This document shows positions 45,275 to 54,261 of a stretch of DNA of 64,000 nt, piece after piece. The stretch is taken from NCBI GenBank assembly GCA_036336715.1, contig JAYZFP010000134.1, positions 1 through 64,000 of the forward strand, given 5' to 3'. This stretch comes from JABAAE01 sp036336715 (GTDB lineage Bacteria; Planctomycetota; Planctomycetia; Pirellulales; Pirellulaceae). The number at the start of each line of letters is the position of its first letter. Positions within the stretch are counted from its first letter, which is position 1. Below the pieces are notes generated by a model that saw only the letters and a program-made list of their open reading frames with translations, was not told where the DNA came from and ran no database searches. Position numbers and translations under genes: made by a program.

Positions 45275-46234
45275 ATGGCGACCGCCAACTTATCAGGTGT
45301 GAAAGACGAAATTACCCAATGCATCGGTAACACACCACTGGTGAAAATCAGGAGGTTAACCGAAGGCTGTCTGGCCACGGTGGTTGGTAAGGTGGAAAAC
45401 ATGAATCCACTCTGGAGTGTCAAGGATCGTATTGGCCGGGCCATGGTGGATGCCCTGGAGAGGGATGGACTGATCCATGACCAGACCGTGATCATCGAGC
45501 CGACCAGTGGAAACACCGGAATTGCGCTGGCCTACGTTTGCGCTGCCCGCGGCTACCGGCTCAAAGTCTGCATGCCTGAAAGCATGACCATCGAGAGACG
45601 CCGTTTGCTGAAGGCACTGGGTGCCGAGGTCATTTTGACTCCCGCCGCTGAAGGGATGCCGGGTGCGGTCAAGCGAGCCACGGAGCTTGCGGCTGAAAAC
45701 GAACATTATGTGATGCCGCAACAATTCAAGAATCCTGCCAACCCGGAGGTTCATCGCCAGACCACGGCGGAGGAAATCTGGCGGGATACCGATGGGCAGG
45801 TGGATATTCTGGTATCAGGTGTTGGAACCGGTGGAACCATCACTGGAGTCTCTGAGGTGCTCAAGCAGCGAAAACCGGGCTTCAGGACGATTGCCGTGGA
45901 ACCGGCCAACAGTCCAGTGATTACCCAGACTCGTAACGGTGAAGCGGTGCAGCCGGGTAAACACACCATTCAGGGAATAGGTGCCGGTTTTGTACCGGAT
46001 GTCCTGAATGTCGAAATCATTGACGAAGTTGTTCAGGTCAAGGACGAGGACGCGGCCGCAACGGCACGGGGCCTGTCCGAAAAAGAGGGCTTGTTCTGTG
46101 GAATAAGTTGCGGGGCTGCTGCCTGGGCCGCGATCGAGGTGGCCAAACGGCCGGAGTGCGAAGGGAAACTGATTGTTGTGATCCTGCCGGACCTCGGTGA
46201 GCGTTATCTCTCGACACAGCTCTACCCGGAGTGA
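45275..46234 (+). CDS. cysK: Cysteine synthase (O-acetylserine sulfhydrylase)
   Basis: 319 residues from ATG 45275 (AAAGGGA upstream). PLP lysine in NPLWSVKDRIG, the substrate loop TSGNTGIALAYVCA, the phosphate-binding glycine loop GVGTGGTITGVSEVL and the C-terminal SCGAAAWAAIEVA are standard for fold type II beta-replacement enzymes; IEPTSGNTG and IQGIGAGFVPDVL point to CysK rather than cystathionine beta-synthase. It makes cysteine from O-acetylserine and sulfide, cytoplasmic. No serine acetyltransferase gene adjacent. The open frame upstream to 45173 is not needed. Confidence 0.94.
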   Translation: MATANLSGVKDEITQCIGNTPLVKIRRLTEGCLATVVGKVENMNPLWSVKDRIGRAMVDALERDGLIHDQTVIIEPTSGNTGIALAYVCAARGYRLKVCMPESMTIERRRLLKALGAEVILTPAAEGMPGAVKRATELAAENEHYVMPQQFKNPANPEVHRQTTAEEIWRDTDGQVDILVSGVGTGGTITGVSEVLKQRKPGFRTIAVEPANSPVITQTRNGEAVQPGKHTIQGIGAGFVPDVLNVEIIDEVVQVKDEDAAATARGLSEKEGLFCGISCGAAAWAAIEVAKRPECEGKLIVVILPDLGERYLSTQLYPE

Positions 46235-46680
46235 ATGGACAGGTCTCCGGTTAACGTGAGGGATATTTGGTGGCCTCAATAGTCATTGCCAAGAGTCTGA
46301 CGGGGATCTTTGCCCCGAGGCAGCGACTCGTTCGCGTCTGAAAGCTGATTTTGAGTGTAGCGTAGCCGGGAATGGAGGCCGTGGGTAATTAAGTCTGGTC
46401 AGCGGGTTCCGAATCGGCTTCTTCAGAACCGTAATGTTCGGAAGCAGGTTCTCTTCAAAAAGAAAAGATAATAGTGGTGGTTTATCGCTTTTGCCAGACC
46501 AAAAGACAAACCGCAGGTAAAACCTGCGGTCAATCAAAGACCCAAAAATCCGGTAGTCCGATTACTTCCAATGAGTTGTTTTCATCATCGGAAGGTTCAC
46601 CCCTGATCCGGCCAAAACCGAAGTAATGACCGGATCAAAGGGCTTCCTTCTGGAAACAATTCAATCCGTTGAATCGAGCC
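46235..46680. other. Spacer between cysK and amt with two inverted repeats
   Basis: No gene. Besides the hairpin at 46510-46530, an 8-bp inverted repeat TGATCCGG/CCGGATCA at 46604-46637 with an 18-nt gap lies just beyond the amt stop; it has no T run. Confidence 0.5.
46510..46530 (-). terminator. Hairpin, possible terminator of amt
   Basis: A perfect 9-bp stem ACCGCAGGT/ACCTGCGGT with a 3-nt loop. On the minus strand it is followed by TTGTCTTTT, a weak T-rich tail. It is 150 nt beyond the amt stop, so the assignment is tentative. Confidence 0.5.
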
Positions 46681-48120
46681 CTAACCTTCGTAAGCACGCA
46701 TGCCGTGCTCAGAAATGTCGAGCCCCAACTCCTCATCTTTCGCGGAAACCCGCAACATTCCTATCGATTTGAGAGCCAGGAACAACACCAACATTGTCGC
46801 AAAAGCCCAAGCACAAATGATCACTGTCGAGTAGAGCTGAACCCATATAAAGCTGCCTCTGGAGAGAATGGCTCCTTCGACCTCGGGGCATGTCCCAAAC
46901 AGTCCAGTCGCGATGCCGCCCCAGATGCCACAAAGTCCGTGTACCGGCCAAGCACCCACCGGGTCATCGATCTTGAGCTTTTCAAGCAGGATAATCCCCA
47001 AGACGACTAAAATTCCACCGAAAGCGCCAATCAGGATGGCGTATTCATAGCTTACCCGATCACAGTTGGCAGTAATTGAGACAAGACCGGCGAGCACTCC
47101 ATTCAAGGCCATCGTGACATCCGGTTTTCCATAGAGGATCCAGGCAAAAAACATTGCGGCGACAGCGCCGGCTGCAGCCGCAAGAGTCGTCGTTACGGCG
47201 ATGAATGATGTCGCTGCGGCATTCTCAAGACCGCCGTAGGTCAATTGACTTCCAGGATTGAATCCATACCAGCCAACCCACAGCAGGAATACTCCAATCG
47301 CGGCAAAGGTAATGTTCTGACCCGGAAGAGGCGTCGATTTTCCATCTGTGAAACGGCCGAGTCTCGGACCCAGAGCCAGAGCTCCTGCCAGACCTGCAAA
47401 TCCACCAACCGCATGCACCACCACCGAGCCTGCAAAATCCTGAAATCCGGCTTGATCCAGGAAACCGGTACCCCATTTCCATGCACCGCTGACTGGGTAA
47501 ACCAAACCAGTCAATACAGCGCTGAAAATCAGGTAAGCGCCGAATTTCATCCGACCTGCAACAGCCCCGGATACGATTGTTGCTGCAGTTGCCGCGAAAG
47601 CAACCTGGAACAGGAAATCCGCGGAATTGCTGAAACCGTAATCAAGGTCATACGGTTTATCAGCAGCGATTCCGACGCCGGCATAGGCGAAGTAATTAAC
47701 CTCGCCGGGATACATAATTCCCCATCCGATCAAATAGTAGAGCAACACGCCCACGGAAAGGTCCATTACGTTCTTGAATAGAATATTTACGGTATTCTTT
47801 TTTGTGTTCAATCCAACTTCGAGGAGTGCAAAGCCCGGTTGCATCAACAGAACCAGAACCGCGCAGAGCATCATGATTAAGGTGTTTGTGATGTAGTTGG
47901 CTTCCGGCTTCGTATAGTAAGGCGTCTCTTCTTCTCCTTTCTCAGCTTCCTCCATTTCCTTGGATTCTTCTTCTGCAGAATCTGCTTCATCTGCGGTTGC
48001 TGCTGCGGGTGGCTCGTCTTGTGAATGAGCTTGGCGGGCGTTTGGTAACCCCAAAGAAAGGAAAAAAAGCAGGAGCAGGTAAAAACTGCTCATTTTGAAA
48101 ATTGAGTTTGATCTGTTCAT
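46681..48120 (-). CDS. amt: Ammonium transporter (Amt)
   Basis: 479 residues from ATG 48120 (GGAAGG 7 nt upstream). A cleavable signal peptide (FYLLLLFFLSLGLPNARQAHS) is followed by an unusually acidic Glu/Ala-rich stretch (~35-65), then the 11-helix Amt core: MQPGFALLEVGL, NILFKNVMDLSVGVLLYYLIGWGIMY, DFAGSVVVHAVGGFAGLAGA (pore His), WVGWYGFNPGS and DDPVGAWPVHGLCGIWGG (second pore His). It imports ammonium/ammonia across the inner membrane. It sits next to a porin and two glutamine synthetases; no GlnB/GlnK gene is adjacent, which is unusual for amt. Confidence 0.94.
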   Translation of the reverse strand: MNRSNSIFKMSSFYLLLLFFLSLGLPNARQAHSQDEPPAAATADEADSAEEESKEMEEAEKGEEETPYYTKPEANYITNTLIMMLCAVLVLLMQPGFALLEVGLNTKKNTVNILFKNVMDLSVGVLLYYLIGWGIMYPGEVNYFAYAGVGIAADKPYDLDYGFSNSADFLFQVAFAATAATIVSGAVAGRMKFGAYLIFSAVLTGLVYPVSGAWKWGTGFLDQAGFQDFAGSVVVHAVGGFAGLAGALALGPRLGRFTDGKSTPLPGQNITFAAIGVFLLWVGWYGFNPGSQLTYGGLENAAATSFIAVTTTLAAAAGAVAAMFFAWILYGKPDVTMALNGVLAGLVSITANCDRVSYEYAILIGAFGGILVVLGIILLEKLKIDDPVGAWPVHGLCGIWGGIATGLFGTCPEVEGAILSRGSFIWVQLYSTVIICAWAFATMLVLFLALKSIGMLRVSAKDEELGLDISEHGMRAYEG

Positions 48121-48553
48121 ATGCAAACCTTCCAGAAGAATAAAAACGATGGCCTTTCAAAAAGGCAATTAGTAGTTAAGCAAAAGGCATGCCGGCGGCG
48201 GAACACGCTGGAAAACCCCGTTCAAATCATTTGGAGTACAGTTCTTGTTTGGAACTCTGATTTCCGGTAGAGGCGTGATAGCCTCCATAAAGGGGTTGAA
48301 AAAAAAACGCCCCGAATTAAGGAACTCACTGGAAACATTCGAATCCCGTCCAGTGTGCTAGCGATAACGACTCCTTTTGCACAAAGTCCGCGCAGACGGC
48401 AAGGAATCGCCGAGATGGATAACCGGAACGCCCAGGGGTAGTTAGACGTTCGAGAAAAATGGCTGAGAAGGGCAACTTTGCCTCACAAGAAACAAAAAAG
48501 GCACCTCCAATGGGGAGGTGCCTGAGAATTGTTCAGAAGGAAGGCTGGACTGT
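48121..48553. other. Spacer between porin and amt
   Basis: Contains the porin terminator at its right end; the rest presumably carries the amt promoter. I searched for a -24/-12 sigma-54 element in the right orientation and found none that is convincing. Confidence 0.45.
48494..48523 (-). terminator. Rho-independent terminator of the porin gene
   Basis: A 10-bp perfect stem AGGCACCTCC/GGAGGTGCCT with a 5-nt loop, followed on the minus strand by six T. It lies 31 nt beyond the porin stop codon. Confidence 0.93.
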
Positions 48554-49726
48554 TTAGTAGGTGAAAATCGCGTCCATACCGAACCCGTAACGGTTGTTGT
48601 GGTTGGCTCCGATCAGGAATCCGTCATCATCCTTGTTCCAGCGAGCTTCCGGTCGCAGGATCAGGTTGTCAGCCAGCTTGATGTTCAAGCCGTGGGTGAT
48701 GGCGTACAGGTCGGAAGTACCAGCTGGGTTCCCGGTGGTGTTGTTGTTCCACCATTCCAGTCGAGATCCGATGGAAAGTTGCTCGGACAGCTCGTAGATG
48801 AAGTAACTGTTGACGCCATAAGATTCGTTGACGCCTTCGTTGTAGACGTAGTCGGACTGAAGAACCACGTTGAAGCAGCTGGTCAGGTTCATGTCAGCCA
48901 CCAGGCTGTGGGCGTAACCGTTTCCGGTGGAAGTGGCACCCAAACGGCCAAAGGTGGTCGTGGCGGTAATGCTGCCAGCGTCGCCGAAGGAGAAGGATGC
49001 TCCACCGAGGAAGTTGCTACCGTCGTCGATGCTGCTGTCAAAACCGGAGTCCCAACCCAGCGTCCAACCACCGTAAAGCGTGACATCACCCATGTCGAAA
49101 GTTCCCAGAACACCGGTGTGGGTGAATGGCTCGCTGTTGTACATGGTAAAAGCGTGCGAATAGAAGAAGTTATCGGGTGCGGTAACGACTTCGTAGCCCA
49201 TGATGGTGTAGAACTTACCTACCTTGAGGTTCATGTCTCCCCAGGCAAACTCACCGTAAAGCTGTGGAATGGCGTGGCCAAAGGTGGCTCCCCGGTCCCA
49301 TGCTTCGTCCCAGTGACCGGCAGGTCCAAAGAATGCCTGTGTATCGGGGCCGTCGATACCATAGACGTAGTCCATGCGAAAACCCATCCCAAGCCCATTG
49401 TCGGAATTTGCCTCTTTTTCGGCAAAGAAATAGGCCTGGTGCAGGTTGAATTCGCTATCCCGGTTGTTGAACATTCCCGTGTTGTAGGAATGGTAACCTG
49501 CCTGAATCCAGCCCCCCAGTTTTAGGACGTTGGAATCATCTGCGACATCCACTTCGGCGGCTTCGCCGTCTTCAGCAACGGGTGTCGGCTCCGGCTTGGC
49601 TTCCTGTGCTTCTTCCTGATCTGAAATCAGGTACTGATAACTTGATTGCCCCATGACGTCTGAGGCGGAAAACCCGAACAATGCAGCAAACAATGCCGCA
49701 ATGGTCTTGAATTCTCTGATTTTCAT
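48554..49726 (-). CDS. Outer-membrane beta-barrel porin (BBP2-like)
   Basis: 390 residues with a signal peptide (IAALFAALFGFSASDVMG), an acidic Pro/Glu linker (~30-65) and then a barrel of alternating strands beginning LKLGGWIQAGYHSYNTGMFNNRDSEFNLHQAYFFAEK, with the family-typical MGFRMDYVYG and VGKFYTIMGYEVV. It ends in a C-terminal aromatic (FTY) as outer-membrane proteins do. Similar BBP2/DUF1597-type barrels are annotated as porins in planctomycetes. Adjacent to amt and the glutamine synthetases, so it may let ammonium or another N source through the outer membrane (inference). Strong terminator downstream. Confidence 0.86.
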   Translation of the reverse strand: MKIREFKTIAALFAALFGFSASDVMGQSSYQYLISDQEEAQEAKPEPTPVAEDGEAAEVDVADDSNVLKLGGWIQAGYHSYNTGMFNNRDSEFNLHQAYFFAEKEANSDNGLGMGFRMDYVYGIDGPDTQAFFGPAGHWDEAWDRGATFGHAIPQLYGEFAWGDMNLKVGKFYTIMGYEVVTAPDNFFYSHAFTMYNSEPFTHTGVLGTFDMGDVTLYGGWTLGWDSGFDSSIDDGSNFLGGASFSFGDAGSITATTTFGRLGATSTGNGYAHSLVADMNLTSCFNVVLQSDYVYNEGVNESYGVNSYFIYELSEQLSIGSRLEWWNNNTTGNPAGTSDLYAITHGLNIKLADNLILRPEARWNKDDDGFLIGANHNNRYGFGMDAIFTY

Positions 49727-50255
49727 TGTAACTCCCTTCTTAACTCTCTGGCCCTCTCGGCCTGGATACTGATGCTCATACGGAGCTCAATATTCACAGA
49801 CATGAAATCGACTAGGAATTCCACAAATATTTGGAGATTTTTGCGGATGCGGATTAATCGCTACAGGCGTCAAGGTTTAACACCGGTGCCAGGAGTTACC
49901 ACGGGCCGCTTCGTGAGAAACAGGCTCGATCCGGGCTGTCCCGTTTTTTGTCTGCGCGAGCTTGCTCGGCACGCTGTTCAGGTTTCGCTTTCGGGTCGTA
50001 TCGCCCACTATGTGGTATTTGGCACCGAAAAGCAGGGATAACGTTTTGGATTCGGTCGACCGGATATCGCACTCTCGGGAGCCAGGTTTTTCGGCCACCC
50101 GTTTGCATTCATTTACCGAACGTCCGTCGAGAGGCAATTCACCCCGATTTTGATCTGACAGCTTGAAATTGCTGTCACTTGTGCGTAAAAATATTCCTTT
50201 GTTTTGGCGTAGGCGGCGTCATGATTTGAAACGCATCAATCGAGGAAATAATTAA
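49727..50255. promoter_or_regulatory. Divergent promoter region porin / GSII
   Basis: A 529-bp divergent spacer with no credible gene. It is expected to hold the nitrogen-responsive promoters of both directions. A 22-bp inverted repeat is described separately. GAGGA lies 10 nt before the GSII ATG. Confidence 0.5.
50156..50177. promoter_or_regulatory. Candidate operator upstream of GSII
   Basis: Inverted repeat TGACAGC, 8-nt spacer TTGAAATT, GCTGTCA, about 80 bp before the GSII start codon. Geometry fits a dimeric HTH regulator; which one is unknown. Confidence 0.5.
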
Positions 50256-51245
50256 ATGGCCTACAAACTTGAGTACATTTGGCTTGATGGTTACGAGCCG
50301 GAACCCAGCCTGCGGAGCAAAACCAAGATTGTCAAAGACGAGCCTGGTGACGTTTCAGACTGCCCCGAATGGTCTTTCGATGGAAGTTCGACCGAACAGG
50401 CCGAGGGAAGTTCTTCCGACTGCCTTTTGAAGCCTGTCCGGATGGTCAGAGACCCCGAACGGGACAATGCATTCCTGGTCATGACCGAGGTTTTGGCAGC
50501 TGATGGCTCGGTTCATCCCTCCAATACCCGGGGAGTTTTTGACGACGATTCCGATTTCTGGTTCGGTTTCGAGCAGGAATACACCATCATGGACAAGGGG
50601 CTTCCACTCGGTTTCCCTGCCGATGGCTACCCTGGGCCTCAAGGTCCCTATTACTGCTCTGTAGGCAATGAAAATGCGGTAGGTCGTCACATCGTTGAAG
50701 ATCATCTTGATACCTGCCTCGAGGCTGGCCTCGGTATCACCGGTATCAACGCTGAGGTGATGAAGGGACAGTGGGAATACCAGCTATTCGGCGTGGGAGC
50801 CAAAGCTGCCGCTGATGACCTGTGGATCAGCCGTTACCTGCTTTACCGCACAGCTGAAAAATATGGCGTCTCCATTTCGCTTCATCCCAAGCCAGTCAAG
50901 GGAGACTGGAACGGAAGCGGTTGCCATACCAACTTCTCCAACACTGCGATTCGCGATGAGGGCGGTGAGGATCTGATCCGCGGAATCTGTGAAAAGTTCG
51001 GTGCTGAGCACGAAGCCCACATTCAGACTTACGGCTCGGATAATGAGCAGCGTCTGACAGGGCTGCATGAAACTCAATCCATCGAAAAATTCAGTTACGG
51101 CGTGAGTGATCGCGGTTCTTCCATCCGTATTCCGGTAGCAACCGTTCAAAATGGCTGGAAAGGATACCTCGAAGACCGCCGGCCGGCTTCGAATATCGAT
51201 CCTTACCGTGTGGTCGCCCGGATTTTGGCGACGGTCAAAGGTTAA
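50256..51245 (+). CDS. glnII: Glutamine synthetase type II (eukaryote-like)
   Basis: 329 residues, the short GSII length rather than ~470 of GSI. N-terminal motif LEYIWLDGYEPEPSLRSKTKIV, the latch PEWSFDGSSTEQAEGSSSDC, the active-site DFWFGFEQEYTIMD, GINAEVMKGQWEYQ, GSGCHTNFS and the C-terminal GYLEDRRPASNIDPY are diagnostic of GSII. It condenses glutamate and ammonia with ATP in the cytoplasm. GSII is typical of eukaryotes and rhizobia/actinomycetes and is not adenylylated, so regulation is probably transcriptional, for which a candidate operator lies upstream. Followed by a terminator and then a GSI gene. Confidence 0.94.
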   Translation: MAYKLEYIWLDGYEPEPSLRSKTKIVKDEPGDVSDCPEWSFDGSSTEQAEGSSSDCLLKPVRMVRDPERDNAFLVMTEVLAADGSVHPSNTRGVFDDDSDFWFGFEQEYTIMDKGLPLGFPADGYPGPQGPYYCSVGNENAVGRHIVEDHLDTCLEAGLGITGINAEVMKGQWEYQLFGVGAKAAADDLWISRYLLYRTAEKYGVSISLHPKPVKGDWNGSGCHTNFSNTAIRDEGGEDLIRGICEKFGAEHEAHIQTYGSDNEQRLTGLHETQSIEKFSYGVSDRGSSIRIPVATVQNGWKGYLEDRRPASNIDPYRVVARILATVKG

Positions 51246-51272
51246 CCTTTGAAAAAAATCTGAAATAATAAG

Positions 51273-51307
51273 TGGGCGCTCGTTTTCGAGTCGCCCATTT
51301 TTATTTT
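51273..51307 (+). terminator. Rho-independent terminator between GSII and GSI
   Basis: Stem TGGGCG-CTCG, loop TTTT, CGAG-T-CGCCCA, then TTTTTATTTT. It lies 28 nt after the GSII stop, so most transcripts should end before the GSI gene. Confidence 0.9.
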
Positions 51308-51332
51308 CCAGTTCCAGAACCCGGAATGTGTC

Positions 51333-52748
51333 ATGACTCCCAATGAAGTCCTCGCTCTTTGCCGAGAAAAAGACGTCAAAGCAATCGATTTTCGTTTTTG
51401 TGACCTGTTGGGCAGCCTGCAGCACACCACGATTCCTGTTTCCCGGTTCAGCGAGGACCTGTTTTCCGAAGGTCTGGGGTTTGATGGTTCGAGCATCCGG
51501 GGGTGGCAATCGATCGAGGACAGCGACCTGGTGATGGTTCCCCTCGAAGATTCGGCGCACATGGACCCTTTCGCCGAACTCCCCACGCTCAACCTTGGAT
51601 GTGAAATCATCGATCCCGTGAGCCTAGACGCTTACCCGCTGGACCCCCGCCATGTAGCCCAACAGGCGACGGCACACTTGCAGCAGACCGGTTTGGCGGA
51701 CAGGGCGTTCTTTGGTCCCGAAGCCGAGTTTTATGTCTTTGACGATGTCCGTTTCGATCAGAAGGCTCAAGAAGGATTTTTCCATCTCGACAGCCGCGAA
51801 GGGGAGTGGAACCGGGGACGCAGTGAATCTCCCGGCAACCTGGCAAATCAGGTTCCCCGCCAGTCCGGGTACCTGGTTGCACGGCCAAACGACTCCCAGA
51901 TGGATCTGCGAAATGAAATGATGCAGACTCTGATCGATTGCGGGGTCGAGGTTGAGTGTCATCACCACGAAGTGGGAACTGCCGGCCAGGCGGAAATCGA
52001 TCTCCGGTACGGTGACCTGCTTTCAGTGGCTGATGACCTGATGACTTGCAAGTATGTTGTCCGCAACGTGGCCCGTCGTCATCAGCGGACGGTGACCTTC
52101 ATGCCCAAGCCACTTTGGGAGAACAATGGCTCTGGCATGCATGTGCACTTTTCACTATGGAAAAATGACAGTCCGCTGTTCGCCGGTTCCGAGTATGCCG
52201 GGTTGAGCGAGATGGCACTGCATGCGATTGGCGGAATCCTGCAGCATGCAGGCGCGATTGCCGCTTTTACCAATCCGACAACCAACAGCTACAAACGACT
52301 GGTCCCCGGCTATGAAGCGCCCGTACACCTGGCCTACTCCAGGAGGAACCGCTCGGCCGCCTGCCGGATTCCTATGTACAACTCCCAGCCGGATGCCAGG
52401 CGCTTGGAGGTCCGGTTTCCCGATCCCAGTTGCAATCCTTACCTGGGTTTTTCTGCAATCCTGATGGCGGCCATTGACGGAATTCAGAACAAGATCGAGC
52501 CTGGAGAACCCCTGGACCGCAATCTTTACCGGATGAGCGGAGAGGAGGCGGGGGCGATTCCCAGGACTCCTGCCAACCTCGAGCAGGCACTGGTTGCCCT
52601 GGAAAGGGACTGTGGTTTTCTGCTCAAGGGGGACGTTTTTTCAGAGGAGCTGCTTGAAACCTGGATCAGGCACAAGAGGGAAAACGAAGTGCAGGCCCTT
52701 GAGGTTCGCCCGCATCCCCATGAGTTTTGCCTCTATTACGATGTCTAG
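51333..52748 (+). CDS. glnA: Glutamine synthetase type I
   Basis: 471 residues. GSI signatures: GLGFDGSSIRGWQSIEDSD, FGPEAEFYVFDDVRF, HHHEVGTAGQAEIDLRYG, NGSGMHVHFSLWKN, TNSYKRLVPGYEAPV and ARRLEVRFPDPSCNPYL. The adenylylation-site region reads NLYRMSGEEAGAIP; Tyr ~399 is present, so modification by GlnE is possible, but the flanking residues differ from NLYDLPPEE. Cytoplasmic dodecamer making glutamine. It lies 88 nt after the GSII gene across a terminator. Gene pair GSII-GSI plus amt and porin makes an ammonium-assimilation locus. Confidence 0.94.
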   Translation: MTPNEVLALCREKDVKAIDFRFCDLLGSLQHTTIPVSRFSEDLFSEGLGFDGSSIRGWQSIEDSDLVMVPLEDSAHMDPFAELPTLNLGCEIIDPVSLDAYPLDPRHVAQQATAHLQQTGLADRAFFGPEAEFYVFDDVRFDQKAQEGFFHLDSREGEWNRGRSESPGNLANQVPRQSGYLVARPNDSQMDLRNEMMQTLIDCGVEVECHHHEVGTAGQAEIDLRYGDLLSVADDLMTCKYVVRNVARRHQRTVTFMPKPLWENNGSGMHVHFSLWKNDSPLFAGSEYAGLSEMALHAIGGILQHAGAIAAFTNPTTNSYKRLVPGYEAPVHLAYSRRNRSAACRIPMYNSQPDARRLEVRFPDPSCNPYLGFSAILMAAIDGIQNKIEPGEPLDRNLYRMSGEEAGAIPRTPANLEQALVALERDCGFLLKGDVFSEELLETWIRHKRENEVQALEVRPHPHEFCLYYDV

Positions 52749-52859
52749 GCAGACCATGATTTGTCGCTATCCGGCAGCATCGCTGCTCTGTGGTTCCCCT
52801 GTATAATGGATGGCATACCGGTTCGGGAAAAGCCGTTAACCCCTTCCTGGAGTACCGTC

Positions 52860-54248
52860 ATGGAAAACCCGTTTCGCAATCTTCCCTCGGTCAATGACCT
52901 GTTGGAAACCCCCGTTTTGAAGCAGGTCGTGGACTCTGTCAGTCACAACGTTGTGGTGGATAATGTGCGTTCGTTCCTGGATAACGTGAGGACCAACCTC
53001 AAGGACAAATCGGATGAGTACAAGGTCCCTTCGGCGACGGAAATGGCGAATTCCATTGCCAGTTGGATTTCCACGCAGGATGACCCGCCTCTGCAACCGG
53101 TGATTAACGGGACCGGGGTCATTCTTCACACGGGGCTTGGACGTGCACCGCTGGCGGAAGAGGCAGTGACTGCGATTTCCGAGATTTCAAGAGGCTACGC
53201 CAGTGTCGAGGTGAGTCTGAAGACAGGGAAACGATCACATCGTATCGAGGCGGTTTCAAGCCTGCTCTGTGAGTTGACTGGTGCGGAAGCTGCAGCCATC
53301 ACCAATAACAATGCAGCGGCAACGATGCTGACCCTGGCGGCGGTTGCCGCGGGCCGTGAAGTGATTGTCTCCCGCGGGGAGCTGATCGAAATCGGTGGAA
53401 GTTACCGGGTGCCCGATGTCATGAGTGCCAGTGGTGCGACCTTGCGCGAGGTTGGTACCACCAACAAGACACGTGCCGGGGATTACCAGGCGGCGATCCA
53501 CGAGCAGACCGCGGCATTGATGAAAGTGCACACGAGCAATTACGTGGTCTGCGGTTTTACGGAGGCGGCCACAATAGAGGAACTGGTTGCGGTGGGCCGT
53601 CAACACGATGTCCCCGTCATTGACGATGTCGGGAGTGGTGCCCTGGTCGATTTTTCGAAATATGGTCTTACGGATGAACCAACCATTCGCAACAGTATCG
53701 AGGCTGGTGCTGACCTGGTACTCTTCAGTGGAGACAAACTGATTGGTGGCCCGCAATGCGGAATCATCGTGGGGAAAAAGAAATTCGTGGATCCCATTGC
53801 ACGGCATCCGATGATGCGAGCGATGCGGGTCGACAAGATGACACTTGCAGGGATGGCTGCGACACTGCGGATCTACCGTAACCTGGAAAATGCCGAAACC
53901 CGCATTCCTCTCTTGCAAATGCTCTCCAGCGGGATGGAAAATCTCAGCAGCCGGGCCGGGCGGATCCTGCCCAGGCTGCAGGGACTGGACTGGATTGAAT
54001 CGATCGAAGCCGTTGAGGAACAGTCAATGCTGGGGGGTGGTTCGATTCCGACGCAGTCCGTTGACACGCTCTGTTTGAAAATCGTGCCCCGGGGCATTTC
54101 GGTCCAGCAGGTGACAGACGGTCTGAGAAAGGCGTCGACACCCATTTTTGGACGGATTCAGAATGATTGTTATCTCCTTGATTTACGCACCATTCTTCCA
54201 GGGCAGGACCTAAAGTTGATTGAGTCCTGCAGTTCTTTTGGCCAATAG
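52860..54248 (+). CDS. selA: L-seryl-tRNA(Sec) selenium transferase SelA
   Basis: 462 residues from ATG 52860 (GGAG upstream); the frame is open to 52761 but the leading part is not SelA-like. Start ENPFRNLPSVNDLLETPVLKQVV is the SelA N-terminus, followed by PVINGTGVILHTGLGRAPLAEEA, AAAITNNNAAATML, SRGELIEIGGSYRVPDVM, DDVGSGALVDF and the PLP-lysine motif FSGDKLIGGPQCG (Lys ~293, matching E. coli Lys295). It converts Ser-tRNA(Sec) to Sec-tRNA(Sec) using selenophosphate. selB, selD and the tRNA(Sec) gene are not in the window and no selenoprotein with an internal TGA was found here. Confidence 0.95.
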   Translation: MENPFRNLPSVNDLLETPVLKQVVDSVSHNVVVDNVRSFLDNVRTNLKDKSDEYKVPSATEMANSIASWISTQDDPPLQPVINGTGVILHTGLGRAPLAEEAVTAISEISRGYASVEVSLKTGKRSHRIEAVSSLLCELTGAEAAAITNNNAAATMLTLAAVAAGREVIVSRGELIEIGGSYRVPDVMSASGATLREVGTTNKTRAGDYQAAIHEQTAALMKVHTSNYVVCGFTEAATIEELVAVGRQHDVPVIDDVGSGALVDFSKYGLTDEPTIRNSIEAGADLVLFSGDKLIGGPQCGIIVGKKKFVDPIARHPMMRAMRVDKMTLAGMAATLRIYRNLENAETRIPLLQMLSSGMENLSSRAGRILPRLQGLDWIESIEAVEEQSMLGGGSIPTQSVDTLCLKIVPRGISVQQVTDGLRKASTPIFGRIQNDCYLLDLRTILPGQDLKLIESCSSFGQ

Positions 54249-54261
54249 CGGACCCGGGAAG

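Noticed and set aside
48518..49525. 335-residue plus-strand open frame
   Set aside because: Antisense to the porin; Val/Gly-rich composition reflects the reversed porin codons.
50018..50036. Sigma-54-like TGGCAC...GC element before GSII
   Set aside because: GG to GC spacing is 9 nt instead of 10 and the -12 TTGC is not matched.
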